A stretch of 64,000 nucleotides of DNA. Origin: Vulcanimicrobiota bacterium. Lineage in GTDB: Bacteria; Vulcanimicrobiota; Xenobia; Xenobiales; JADMJV01. A model generated the notes under the pieces. It was given only the letters and a program-made list of their open reading frames with translations, had not been told where the DNA came from and ran no database searches. This document shows, in pieces, positions 25,257 to 34,138 of the stretch (positions are counted from its first letter, which is position 1; the number at the start of each line of letters is the position of its first letter). The translations under genes were made by a program, and so were the position numbers. The DNA lies in assembly GCA_019637395.1 (NCBI GenBank), contig JAHBVR010000004.1, positions 1 through 64,000 of the forward strand. Direction: 5' to 3'.

Positions 25257-25406
25257 CCTGCTTCTCTACTCGTGCCGGGTAAGGTTTCCTCGGTTTTTGG
25301 TTAAAAATATTCAACGGAAAACATTAAGTTTGCCGCAATTCTTGAAGGGTAGCAGGTGGGGTCTGCCAAACCAGAGGCACGGTGGGAGAAAGGACGTCCG
25401 AGTTTT

Positions 25407-26363
25407 ATGACTGAGACCGAGGGTGGAACCGTGGAAAGCAAAGAGTTTCGCGTGGGAGACAAGATCGCGGACCGCTTTACGATCGAAGAAGTCCTGCCTG
25501 CCTTGGGCAAGTATGCTCATTACCGGGCCGCCGAGACCGAGGGTAACAAGGTCGTGCTGTCTCAAATCGGACGTCCCACCAAGGAAAGCGAGCCGGACAA
25601 AGTCAAGCGTGGCCTGGAACGGGCCACCCGCGCCCTTTCCTGGATTCGCCATCCCGGCTTCGTAATTCCCAAAGAGTTCGTGCTGCACGATGGCCTGCTC
25701 TTCTCCGTCTTTCCGGAAGTCAAGGGTACTCTGCTCGACGTTTACATCAAGGAGCAGCAGCCGCCCATCAGCAAGATTCTGCACTGGACCATCGAGATCA
25801 GCGAAATGCTCGACCAGATTCACGAAGCCAGGCAACCCCAATTCGTCGGTAATTTGCCGGTGCGCAACGTGCTCGTCAATGCCGACGGCGAAGTGCAGTT
25901 GCTGGGCTTCGACTTGAATCCCGACCTGAAGCTGGAGTTCATTCCCGTCGACGACAGCGCTCCCAAAGTGCCCGACCAGAAGTTTGACGCCCGCACCGAC
26001 TGCTGGGTTTTGGGCAAGCTGATCCAGCAAATGGTCGAGGCGGGCGGCGAGGATACGCGCAAAGCCTACCGCGAGGAAGCCAAAGTGCGCACCCTGGTGC
26101 AGACCATGACCGCGGACGATCCGGAGAAGCGTGTGGCCAACATGTCCACGCTGAAGAGCCGCCTGGAGCTGCTGACGCGCAAGGAAAAGAAAGTCGACGA
26201 GGCCAGCTTGCTGACCGCACCCATCACCGTGCTCACGGTGGAAGAGGAAGATAAATTCAAGGAACTCAAGCAGAAGATCAAATATCTGCTGGGCGGCGTG
26301 GTCATCGTGTTCTTGTTGGTCGCCCTGTTGGGTCAGACTCTCTTTCCGGAAGGTGGCTGGTGA
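25407..26363 (+). CDS. Membrane-anchored pseudokinase
   Basis: 318 residues. A protein-kinase fold spans residues about 15-240 (FTIEEVLPALGKYAHYRA, LSWIRHPGFVIPKEFV, LLFSVFPEVKGTLLDVYI) but the catalytic motifs are lost: HRDLKPxN is replaced by VGNLPVRNVLV and DFG by GFD. A single hydrophobic helix near the C-terminus (YLLGGVVIVFLLVALLGQ) anchors it. It overlaps the next gene by GTGA and shortly precedes the MoxR-Bat operon, suggesting a regulatory or scaffolding role there. An alternative GTG start at 25356 is possible. Confidence 0.8.
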   Translation: MTETEGGTVESKEFRVGDKIADRFTIEEVLPALGKYAHYRAAETEGNKVVLSQIGRPTKESEPDKVKRGLERATRALSWIRHPGFVIPKEFVLHDGLLFSVFPEVKGTLLDVYIKEQQPPISKILHWTIEISEMLDQIHEARQPQFVGNLPVRNVLVNADGEVQLLGFDLNPDLKLEFIPVDDSAPKVPDQKFDARTDCWVLGKLIQQMVEAGGEDTRKAYREEAKVRTLVQTMTADDPEKRVANMSTLKSRLELLTRKEKKVDEASLLTAPITVLTVEEEDKFKELKQKIKYLLGGVVIVFLLVALLGQTLFPEGGW

Positions 26364-26743
26364 AGCGTTTTCTTTGTTTACTGCTGTTGTTGCTCTGTCC
26401 CGTGGTGCTTTTCGCCCAGGACGGTCTTGAATATGTCGAGGTCGAAGTCAACGACTCTCAGCCCAAGGGAGTATTGGTTCGTCCGGGCGGTAAAAAAGAC
26501 GTCATTCGTCTTTACGGCCGGGGCTTCGAACTGGTCAAAAGGGCGGAAATTCACCATGCCAGCCAGCCTTGTAAGCCGATTACCTGCAAGTTCAAACTGG
26601 TTGCGCGGGGAATGGCCGACCTGGAAGTGACGGCGGCGGCTGACGCCCAGCCTGGGGAAGATTACCAGTTGGTGCTGTTTACTTCCAAGGCTTCCTATCC
26701 GGCGGAATACCTTTCGGTGGAAGTTCGCGACCCCAACGAGTAA
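26360..26743 (+). CDS. Secreted Ig-like domain protein
   Basis: 127 residues from a GTG overlapping the pseudokinase stop. A hydrophobic signal peptide (MKRFLCLLLLLLCPVVLFA) precedes a beta-rich domain with VLVRPGGKKDVIRLYGRGFELV, split at 20 residues, and a Cys pair (CKPITC). The pattern G-V-x-P-G then a strand and YGRGF resembles IPT/TIG immunoglobulin-like domains. Coupling to the pseudokinase suggests a shared job at the membrane or periplasm. Confidence 0.7.
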   Translation: MKRFLCLLLLLLCPVVLFAQDGLEYVEVEVNDSQPKGVLVRPGGKKDVIRLYGRGFELVKRAEIHHASQPCKPITCKFKLVARGMADLEVTAAADAQPGEDYQLVLFTSKASYPAEYLSVEVRDPNE

Positions 26744-26816
26744 TTTTTGGGAACCGATAGGGGATTGACAATGATTCCGAAAGGGTTGTTTTTCATTCCA
26801 CTTCAGGAGCCAATCG

Positions 26817-27806
26817 GTGAGTCAGGAACTAGCCAGCCTTAAAGAAGAAATCGAACAGCAGAGCGGATTGCTGCGCCGATTGCAGAGCGAAATCGGCCAG
26901 GTCATCGTCGGACAGCAAGACGTGATCGAGAAGATCCTGGTTGGATTGCTGGCCTCAGGCCACATTTTGCTCGAGGGCCTGCCCGGATTGGCCAAGACCC
27001 TGACTTTCCGCACGCTGGCCGCCTCAATTCAGGCCAGCTTCCAGCGCGTCCAGTTCACCCCCGACTTGCTGCCCGCCGATCTGGTCGGCACCAACATCTT
27101 CAACCCCCAAACGGCCGAGTTCACGGCCAAGAAGGGGCCGCTCTTCGCCAACCTGATTCTGGCCGACGAAATCAACCGGGCTCCGGCCAAAGTCCAGTCA
27201 GCCCTGCTGGAAGCCATGCAAGAGCGCCAGGTGACCATCGGTGAGCAGACCTACCCGTTGCCCAATCCCTTTTTGGTGCTGGCCACCCAAAATCCCATCG
27301 AGCAAGAAGGCACCTATCCCCTGCCCGAGGCTCAGGTGGACCGTTTCATGCTGAAGGTGCGGGTGGATTATCCCAGCCGAGAGGAAGAATCTCAGATCAT
27401 CGACCGTATGACTTCGGCCGTGATTCCCGAGGCCAAAGCTGTTCTCAATACTCAGCAACTGGCCGAAATGCGCGCTCTGCTGCCCAAGATCTACCTGGAC
27501 CCGCGCGTCAAGAACTACATCCTGGATCTGGTCTTCTCGACTCGCGAACCCGAAAAATTCCGCCTGCCCCATTTGCGCGGCATGATTGCCTGCGGTGCCT
27601 CGCCGCGGGCCAGTTTGTGCCTGGCTCAGGCGGCGCGCGCCTATGCCTTCCTGCGCGGGCGGGCCCACGCCACCCCCGACGACGTCAAGTCGATCGGTTA
27701 CGATGTCTTGCGCCACCGCGTCCAGCCCAGCTACGAAGCCGAAGCTGAGGATAAGACCTCGGAAACCTTGCTGCGCGAGATTTTTGACCGGGTGGAAGTT
27801 CCCTGA
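26817..27806 (+). CDS. MoxR-type AAA+ ATPase of the Bat operon
   Basis: 329 residues from a GTG start with AGGAG 8 bp upstream. MoxR hallmarks are present: Walker A GLPGLAKT, GPLFANLILADEINRAP containing Walker B, and the ATQNPIEQEGTYPLPEAQ sensor region. MoxR ATPases act as chaperones with VWA-domain partners, here encoded downstream (DUF58, BatA, BatB). It opens an eight-gene operon with overlapping stops and starts. The next gene begins on the last base of its stop codon. Confidence 0.96.
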   Translation: MSQELASLKEEIEQQSGLLRRLQSEIGQVIVGQQDVIEKILVGLLASGHILLEGLPGLAKTLTFRTLAASIQASFQRVQFTPDLLPADLVGTNIFNPQTAEFTAKKGPLFANLILADEINRAPAKVQSALLEAMQERQVTIGEQTYPLPNPFLVLATQNPIEQEGTYPLPEAQVDRFMLKVRVDYPSREEESQIIDRMTSAVIPEAKAVLNTQQLAEMRALLPKIYLDPRVKNYILDLVFSTREPEKFRLPHLRGMIACGASPRASLCLAQAARAYAFLRGRAHATPDDVKSIGYDVLRHRVQPSYEAEAEDKTSETLLREIFDRVEVP

Positions 27807-28738
27807 TGTTTGCCTGGCTGCGTCCCGCGCCGCCGCCGCCCCCCCCGGAACCGCCGCCGGCCGGCCAGCGTTTACGCAGGCTGGAGGTGGTGGCTACCCG
27901 CATGGTTCAGGAAGTCTTTGCCGGTCAGTACGAAAGCCTGTTTAAAGGCCAGGGTGTCGAGTTTTCCGAGATCCGCGAGTATTTGCCCGGGGACGACGTG
28001 CGCAGTCTCGACTGGAACGTGACCGCCCGCCTGGGCCGGCCTTTCGTCAAACGCAACGACGAAGAGCGCGAGCTCTCGATGGTGGTGGTCATTGATTCGA
28101 GCGCTTCCATGGACTTCTCCAGCCAGGGGCGCAGCAAGCGCGAAGTGGCCGCCGAGCTGGCTGCCATGCTGGCCTTCTCGGCTCTACAGAACGGCGACAA
28201 GGTTGGTATGGTGCGCTTTTGCAAAGATGTCGAGCACGTGCTCCCGCCGCGCAAAGGCCGGCGCCATTTGATGCGCATTCTCGGGGAAGTGCTGGCGGCC
28301 CCAGCTCAACCGGATGACTCGCGGCTTGATCGCGTGCTCGACGGCCTGAATCAGATGTTCAAGCGGCGCGCGCTGGTCTTCGTGATGTCCGATTTGATGT
28401 GCCCCGACTTCTCCAAAGCCCTGGCGCGAGCTCAGAAACGCCACGACCTCTCGCTTTTTCGCATCGTGGACCCCTGGGAGAAGTCCTTGCCGGATTTGGG
28501 CCGGCTGCGCGTGCGCGATCTCGAAACGGGAGAGACGGCGCGCATCGATACTTCACGTGCCGATTTCCACAAGGCTTATGCTGACCGGCAGCAACAGAAC
28601 TGGTTGAAGATCAAGCAAGAGCTGGACGCTCAGCAGGTCGACTGGGCCGAATTCTCCACCCATGAACCGGTCGAGAAGCCGTTGACGCGATTTTTTCAGC
28701 AGAAAAAGCGCCGTCGCCTGCGCCGGGGGCGTTCTTGA
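27806..28738 (+). CDS. DUF58 VWA-like protein
   Basis: 310 residues. After a proline-rich N-terminus, residues about 45-80 carry the DUF58 signature GVEFSEIREYLPGDDVRSLDWN. A VWA domain follows, with MIDAS-like DSSASM (VVVIDSSASMDF). DUF58 proteins are coupled to MoxR ATPases. Start and stop overlap both neighbours (ATG within the TGATG junction; the following gene starts at TTGA). Cytoplasmic, no membrane segment seen. Confidence 0.94.
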   Translation: MFAWLRPAPPPPPPEPPPAGQRLRRLEVVATRMVQEVFAGQYESLFKGQGVEFSEIREYLPGDDVRSLDWNVTARLGRPFVKRNDEERELSMVVVIDSSASMDFSSQGRSKREVAAELAAMLAFSALQNGDKVGMVRFCKDVEHVLPPRKGRRHLMRILGEVLAAPAQPDDSRLDRVLDGLNQMFKRRALVFVMSDLMCPDFSKALARAQKRHDLSLFRIVDPWEKSLPDLGRLRVRDLETGETARIDTSRADFHKAYADRQQQNWLKIKQELDAQQVDWAEFSTHEPVEKPLTRFFQQKKRRRLRRGRS

Positions 28739-29712
28739 AGCGGCTGCTGCTCTTTTGGTTATTGATTTTGCCGCTTTGGGCCCAGACTCCCAAGCCGCCG
28801 GAACAGCCTATCCCCATCGAGGCCAGCCTCAAACAGGACGGTTTCCAGGTCACCGTCCGGGCGGAGAAGAACCGCTTCGAGCTGGGCCAGCCGGTGCGTC
28901 TGGTCTATCGCATCCAGGGCCCCGAGAACGCGCAGTTTATCTTCCCCGAAGCGGAAAAGTTCGACATCAAGCCATTTGAAGTGCGCGACGCGGCCGCCGT
29001 CACCCTGACCGGCAGCCAGGGGCAGCGCACCTGGGAATTTCGGGTCAAGGCGGCCGCCTACGAAACCGGCAACCTCCATCTGCCCGAGGCAACCCTGAGC
29101 GTCAAGCTCAAGAGCGATGGCGCTTCCCAGGAGCTCAAATTACCCGGACTGGACTTTCAGATCGACCGCGTGCCGGCCGGCAAAGACGACAAGCCGGACG
29201 AAATTCGCGACGCTCATCCGCTGTCGTTCCACGGCATCCCCCTGGTAGTGGTGCTGGCTGTGCTGCTGGGCGCTCTGCTGGTGGCCTTGCTGTGCTGGTG
29301 GCTGGTGCGCTGGCTGCGCCGCCCGCGCAAAGTGGTGGCTGCCCCGGCGCTACCGCCTTATCCCTGGGCCCTCCAACAGTTGGACGAGCTGGCCACCCGG
29401 CGACCGGATCAGCAGGGCCAGTGGGAAGCTTTTTATGACCAGCTCTCGCACGTGCTGCGCTTCTACCTGGCCTGGCGCTTTCAGGTGCCGCTGTTGGAAC
29501 TGACCACCAGCGAAGCGCTGCGCAACCTGACCTTGCCCGACGCCTCGCACCGCCAGTTCAAAGAGCTATTGGAGTGCGCCGACCTGGTAAAATTTGCCCG
29601 TTCTTTTCCTGGTCAGGAGAAGTCGGAGCAACATTTGGAATGGGCCCGTCTGTTGGTGACCGGTAATGCCCCGGCGGAATTGGCGCAGGGCGAGGAGCTG
29701 GTCAAGAAATGA
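28735..29712 (+). CDS. Bat-operon membrane protein (BatD N-terminal/DUF4381-like)
   Basis: 325 residues from a TTG start overlapping the DUF58 stop. A signal peptide (KRLLLFWLLILPLWA) leads to a periplasmic beta domain (residues about 30-150), a central membrane helix (GIPLVVVLAVLLGALLVALL) and a cytoplasmic helical domain (WALQQLDELA, VLRFYLAWRF). This is the layout of the DUF4381 or short BatD-like component found between DUF58 and BatA genes. Probable partner of the VWA proteins. Confidence 0.8.
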   Translation: MKRLLLFWLLILPLWAQTPKPPEQPIPIEASLKQDGFQVTVRAEKNRFELGQPVRLVYRIQGPENAQFIFPEAEKFDIKPFEVRDAAAVTLTGSQGQRTWEFRVKAAAYETGNLHLPEATLSVKLKSDGASQELKLPGLDFQIDRVPAGKDDKPDEIRDAHPLSFHGIPLVVVLAVLLGALLVALLCWWLVRWLRRPRKVVAAPALPPYPWALQQLDELATRRPDQQGQWEAFYDQLSHVLRFYLAWRFQVPLLELTTSEALRNLTLPDASHRQFKELLECADLVKFARSFPGQEKSEQHLEWARLLVTGNAPAELAQGEELVKK

Positions 29713-30713
29713 CGCGCGAATTCTTGCATTGGGCTTATCCGCAGGTGGGCTGGCTGGCTCTGCTCTTATTGCTGGCTCTGTGGCCGATCTGGCTGCGCGC
29801 CCGCCGCCGCAGGCCTAGCCTGGACTGGCCCAGCCTGGCTCTGGTTAAGGGACTCCCCAAGGTCAGCCTGCATTCCGAGGGACGCCGTCCCTGGAGCTGG
29901 CTGCTCACGGCCGTCTTGCTGGCCCTGCTGGCTCTGGCCCGTCCCCAGATGGGACTGGAAACCAAAGTGCAGACTTCGCAGGGCATCGACATCGTGCTCT
30001 GTCTGGACACCTCCACCAGTATGGAGGCCATGGATCTGCTGCCCAATCGACTGGCCGCGGCCGTGGCCGTCAGCAAGAAATTCGTGGAAGGCCGCGGCAG
30101 CGATCGCATCGGCCTGGTGTGCTTCGGCGGTACGGCCCTTACCCAATGCCCACTGACCAGCGACCATCAGACCTTGATGACCTACCTTGACCAGATCGAG
30201 CCGGGTCAAACCGGAGTGGACGGCACGGCTATCGGCACCGGCATCGCCACTTCGGTCAATCGCCTCAAGAAAGCCAACGGCAAGAGCAAGGTCATCATCC
30301 TGCTCACCGATGGCCGTAACAACGGTGGGGAAATCGACCCGCTGGCGGCGGCCGATCTGGCCAAGAAATTGGGCGTGCGCATTTATACGATCGGCGCCGC
30401 CACCCTGGGCCAGGCGCCGGTGCGAGTGCATGACCCGTTAGGCTTCGACCGCCAGGTCATGGTGCGCGTTGACCTGGATGAAGACAGCCTGCGCGAGATC
30501 GCCCTGCGCACCGGCGGCCAGTTCTTCCGAGCCACCGACGCCGACAGTCTGGCCAATATCTTCAACCAGATCGACCGCCTCGAGAAGAACGATGCTCCCG
30601 CTCGCGCCCAGGTCGAATACCGCGAACTCTTCGACTGGCCTCTGCTGGTCGCCATCCTGTGCCTCATGCTCTTCCTCTGGGAAGAACATGGACCCCGAAG
30701 GGAGAGACCGTAG
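29709..30713 (+). CDS. batA: VWA-domain membrane protein BatA
   Basis: 334 residues. Two N-terminal hydrophobic helices (LALLLLLALWPIWL, WLLTAVLLALLALARPQMG) precede a VWA domain with the MIDAS motif LDTSTSM, and a C-terminal membrane helix (PLLVAILCLMLFLWEE). This is the BatA arrangement: periplasmic VWA domain tethered at both ends. The Bat proteins have been linked to oxidative-stress tolerance and envelope integrity in Bacteroides and Leptospira. It starts at an ATGA overlap with the preceding gene. Confidence 0.92.
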   Translation: MTREFLHWAYPQVGWLALLLLLALWPIWLRARRRRPSLDWPSLALVKGLPKVSLHSEGRRPWSWLLTAVLLALLALARPQMGLETKVQTSQGIDIVLCLDTSTSMEAMDLLPNRLAAAVAVSKKFVEGRGSDRIGLVCFGGTALTQCPLTSDHQTLMTYLDQIEPGQTGVDGTAIGTGIATSVNRLKKANGKSKVIILLTDGRNNGGEIDPLAAADLAKKLGVRIYTIGAATLGQAPVRVHDPLGFDRQVMVRVDLDEDSLREIALRTGGQFFRATDADSLANIFNQIDRLEKNDAPARAQVEYRELFDWPLLVAILCLMLFLWEEHGPRRERP

Positions 30714-31692
30714 GTTGTTCCAGCACGCTTTACGTCTGCTGTGGTTGTTGCCCATTCTCGGCCTCGGGGTTTTCTGGTTGCGCCGCTACGCTACTCCCGC
30801 CGGGGTTGCTCCCGAAGTTTGGAAGCGCCTCAGTCGGGAGTCGCGGCCCGGACGGATGCGCACCGTCGCCTTTCTGCGCTGGGCCGCGCTGTTGTGCTGG
30901 GTCATCGCCTGGGCCGGACCGCGCTGGGGGATGGAGCGCATTCGGGTCGAGCGCACTTCCTATGATATCGTCTTTGCCGTCGATTGCTCGCGCAGCATGT
31001 TGGCCGAGGATCTGCCTCCTTCGCGCAAACTGGCGGCACGCCAGGAATTGACCGAGCTCATGCGCCGCCTGGAGGGCAATCGTTTCGGTCTGGTGGGCTT
31101 TGCCGAGGACGCCTTTGTTTTCTGTCCCCTGACCCGAGACAGCGGCGCGGCCACGCTCTTCCTGGAGCAGCTTCAGGAAAACTCGTTCCCGCGCCAGGGC
31201 ACCAATCTGAGCAAAGCCCTGCAAGCCGCCGCCAGTCTCTTCCCGGGCAAAAGCAGCCTGGGCGCCCGGGTGATTGTCCTTCTCAGCGATGGCGAAGACC
31301 GCCATACCAGGCCGGTGGAGGTGGCTAAGCAACTGGCCGCCAACCATATCATCGTCTATACGGTGGCTCTGGGCAGTCCCCAGGGCGCGCCCATCCCATT
31401 GGAAGAGGGCGGCAACTACAAGGATTCCAAAGGGGAAACGGTCATCACCAGGGCCGACGAGAAGATGCTCACCGAAATCGCGCTGACCACTCGAGGTAAG
31501 GCTTTCCGCCTGGCCAACGCCAGCGACCACCTGGATGGGTTGGTGCAAGCCATCCAGGAACAGGACCGCCGCCGCCTCGAGCAGGAGTTGAGCAGCCGCC
31601 AACGCCACCAGTACGCCTGGTTTGTGGTGCTCGGACTGGTTCTGCTGGCTCTGGCCCAATTGTTGCTGCCGCGTATCAAGGAGCGGGCATGA
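30688..31692 (+). CDS. batB: VWA-domain membrane protein BatB
   Basis: 334 residues from ATG 30688, with GGAAG just upstream and a 26-bp overlap with batA; an earlier in-frame start at 30469 would lie wholly within batA. N-terminal helices (LLWLLPILGLGVFWLRR, LRWAALLCWVIAWAGPRWG) are followed by a VWA domain with MIDAS AVDCSRSM and a C-terminal helix (FVVLGLVLLALAQLLL). Overlaps batC by ATGA. Confidence 0.92.
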   Translation: MDPEGRDRRLFQHALRLLWLLPILGLGVFWLRRYATPAGVAPEVWKRLSRESRPGRMRTVAFLRWAALLCWVIAWAGPRWGMERIRVERTSYDIVFAVDCSRSMLAEDLPPSRKLAARQELTELMRRLEGNRFGLVGFAEDAFVFCPLTRDSGAATLFLEQLQENSFPRQGTNLSKALQAAASLFPGKSSLGARVIVLLSDGEDRHTRPVEVAKQLAANHIIVYTVALGSPQGAPIPLEEGGNYKDSKGETVITRADEKMLTEIALTTRGKAFRLANASDHLDGLVQAIQEQDRRRLEQELSSRQRHQYAWFVVLGLVLLALAQLLLPRIKERA

Positions 31693-32426
31693 AACGGCTC
31701 TTGCTCTTCCTGCTGCTCGCTCTCAGCCAGCCGGCGCTGGCTTACTATCCCATGCACATGTGGCAGGCCGAGCGCAAAGCCGCCGAGGGTAAGTGGGCCG
31801 AGGCCGCCGCTCTTTACCGGGAAGCCCTCAAAGAGCAGCCCAAGTCGGCCGAAGCCACCTACAACCTGGCCCTGTGCCTTTACCGCCAGGGGCAGTTCGA
31901 CAAGGCCGAGCCCATTTTCAAAAAAGCTCTGGAATTGGCCCCGCCGGGCTCGCTAAAAGGCCAGGCCGCTTACAACATGGGCAATACCCAGTTTCGCCAG
32001 AAGAAGCTCAAGGAGGCTTTGGAATCTTACAAAGTGGCCTTGCGCTGGAATGAGAACGACGATGACGCGCGCTACAACATCCAGGTGGTGCTCGATCAGC
32101 TCAATCCGCCCAAACAGCCGCCTAAAAACGACAAGAAGAAGGACAAAGACAAGCAGAAGAACGATCAGAAAAAGGACAAGAAGAAAGACCCCAAGCAGGA
32201 TCCCAAAAAGAAGCCGGACTCCAAGCCGAAGCCCGACAAAGGTTCGCCCACTCCCACGCCCCCGGGCAAGAGCGAACAGAAGCCCCCACCGCCTCCCAAG
32301 CCGGCCGATCGCGATAAAGAAGACGCCGAGCGCCTCCTGCAATTCTTCCAGAACCGCGAGAAAGACGCTCAAAAGAAGCGCTTTCCAGCCCGGCGCGCGG
32401 CTCCCACCGGGGAGGACGATTGGTAA
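31689..32426 (+). CDS. batC: TPR protein BatC with charged low-complexity tail
   Basis: 245 residues with a signal peptide (KRLLLFLLLALSQPALA). Residues about 25-135 contain three TPR-like units (AAALYREALKEQPKSAEATY, FKKALELAP, NMGNTQFRQKKLKEALESY). From about residue 140 to 210 a Lys/Asp/Pro-rich stretch rich in KKDK and KPDK repeats forms an unstructured linker, ending with a short charged tail. It is a periplasmic adaptor in the Bat assembly; the lysine-rich tail is typical of BatC. Confidence 0.9.
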   Translation: MKRLLLFLLLALSQPALAYYPMHMWQAERKAAEGKWAEAAALYREALKEQPKSAEATYNLALCLYRQGQFDKAEPIFKKALELAPPGSLKGQAAYNMGNTQFRQKKLKEALESYKVALRWNENDDDARYNIQVVLDQLNPPKQPPKNDKKKDKDKQKNDQKKDKKKDPKQDPKKKPDSKPKPDKGSPTPTPPGKSEQKPPPPPKPADRDKEDAERLLQFFQNREKDAQKKRFPARRAAPTGEDDW

Positions 32427-34138
32427 GGCGCCTGTGGATTCTCCTGGTGATGCTGGCGCTGGCCGCCTGGGCTCAGGGGGTGGAATGGACGGCGGCTCTG
32501 GACACTACCCGTTGCAACGTGGGCGAGCAGGTGGTTTTAGTGTTGCGCTTGAGCGGCTCCACCAGCGATCCTCTGGAGCCGCGCCTGCCCGACATCGCCG
32601 GCGTGAGCATGGAGTTTGCCGGAGCCAGCAAGAATGTCTCGATGATCAACGGGGTGACTTCTTCCTCCAGCACCTATACCTATATTCTGACGCCCACCCG
32701 GCAGGGCACCATCGTGGTGCCGGCTATCTCCATGAGCGTGGATGGACGGAGTTACTCCACCGAACCTCTGACCTTGCAGGTGGGAACCAGCTCCAGCTCC
32801 GGCCCGCCGCCGGTTCCGCCCGGCGGCACGACGCCCGGGCTGGGCCCCAACGGCGCCGGCTGGGGTGGACCGCAAAACCAGATCCCCCCCCCGGTGCCGC
32901 CCGATGCTCAGCCCGTGCTGGTCGAGTGCGAAGTCTCCAACACTCGCCCCTATGTGGGCGAACTGGTGGTTTATACTTTCCGCTTTCTCCACCGGGTGCA
33001 GCTTATCGGCAGCGTCAACTTCGAGCCGCCGCCGCCGACCGGGATGCTGCGCGAAGACCTGGGCCAATCTACCAGCCAGGCCACCCGCAACGGCGTGCAG
33101 TACGCCCAGAGCGAAGTGCGCACTGCCTACTTTCCCACCTCCCCGGGAACTCTCACCATCGCTCCCACGCGGTTGAGCTGCCAGCTGCCTCCGGATTTCC
33201 TGGACGTCAATTTCTCGCTGCGGGGGGACGGCGTGCGCGAGCTCTCCACCCAGCCGGTGGAGCTGGAAGTGCTGCCCCTACCCACCCAGGGCCGCCCGCC
33301 TTCCTTCACCGGAGCTGTGGGACGGCACTTCGAGTTGACCGCCTCGCTCAACAAGACTCTGATCAAGGCGGGCGAGCCGGTCAAACTGTCCGTCACCCTG
33401 GTCGGCGATGAACACCCTGATTTACTGCTTGATCCGGCGCTGCCCAACTGGCCGGGCGTGCGCAGTTACAGCTCGGACGCCGCGGCGCTGCCTTATGAGA
33501 AGCCGAATTTTCGGGCCAGCAAGACCTTCAAGATTCCCCTGGTTCCTCAGCAAGGCGGGGAATTCAAGCTCAGCGATTTGAGCTGGTCCTACTTCGACCC
33601 CTCGGCTCGCCGCTACGTCACGCTGACCGCCAACCCGATGGTGCTTAAAGTAGAGGGTGGATTGCCGGTGGCCGGCCAGACACCGGCTCCCGGAGCCGCG
33701 GTGGATCCTTTGCGCGGTCCTAAACCGGGACTGGATTCGTCCCAAGGTTGGGCGCTGGAGCCGGGAGTGGCGCTACTCTCCGCTTTACCCTGGGGAATCA
33801 GCCTGGTCTTGCTGCTCTTTGGTCACGCCCATCAGCAATATGAGCTGAGCCTGCAAACCAGCCGGGCTCGCCTCAAGCGCATCGAGAAACAAGTAGGCCG
33901 TGCCAAGACCCTGGAGGAGTTGGCCCAACTGGCCTACCAGGGGTTGGAAATTCGCCAGGGCATGGCTTTGATCGGACTGCCGCTGGTGCGTTTGCGCGAG
34001 ATTCTCAGCCGCGAAATGGTCGACGAATTGGAGAAGGCCGAAGCCGCCCGCTATTCCCCCGAAGGCGACAACGACGCCCAAAAAGTGGATACTTTCCGCA
34101 AGTTGCTACTGCGCGAATTGCGCGGAGGTGAGGGGTGA
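32420..34138 (+). CDS. batD: BatD-family aerotolerance protein
   Basis: 572 residues from a TTG start (GGGGAGG upstream) that overlaps the batC stop. A signal peptide (LWILLVMLALAAWAQG) leads to repeated Ig-like beta domains (VGEQVVLVLRLSG, ISMSVDGRSYSTEPLTLQV, VKLSVTLVGDEHPDLLLDP) over residues 20-420. A membrane helix near residue 450 (ALLSALPWGISLVLLLFG) precedes a cytoplasmic helical domain. A Gly/Pro-rich linker is at about residues 125-155. Structural component of the Bat complex. Confidence 0.92.
   Translation: MVRRLWILLVMLALAAWAQGVEWTAALDTTRCNVGEQVVLVLRLSGSTSDPLEPRLPDIAGVSMEFAGASKNVSMINGVTSSSSTYTYILTPTRQGTIVVPAISMSVDGRSYSTEPLTLQVGTSSSSGPPPVPPGGTTPGLGPNGAGWGGPQNQIPPPVPPDAQPVLVECEVSNTRPYVGELVVYTFRFLHRVQLIGSVNFEPPPPTGMLREDLGQSTSQATRNGVQYAQSEVRTAYFPTSPGTLTIAPTRLSCQLPPDFLDVNFSLRGDGVRELSTQPVELEVLPLPTQGRPPSFTGAVGRHFELTASLNKTLIKAGEPVKLSVTLVGDEHPDLLLDPALPNWPGVRSYSSDAAALPYEKPNFRASKTFKIPLVPQQGGEFKLSDLSWSYFDPSARRYVTLTANPMVLKVEGGLPVAGQTPAPGAAVDPLRGPKPGLDSSQGWALEPGVALLSALPWGISLVLLLFGHAHQQYELSLQTSRARLKRIEKQVGRAKTLEELAQLAYQGLEIRQGMALIGLPLVRLREILSREMVDELEKAEAARYSPEGDNDAQKVDTFRKLLLRELRGGEG

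Noticed and set aside
24361-25314. 317-residue minus-strand frame overlapping the NlpC/P60 gene
   Set aside because: Same strand, other frame; Gly/Arg/Ser-rich without motifs, whereas the 289-residue frame has signal peptide, LysM and P60 motifs.
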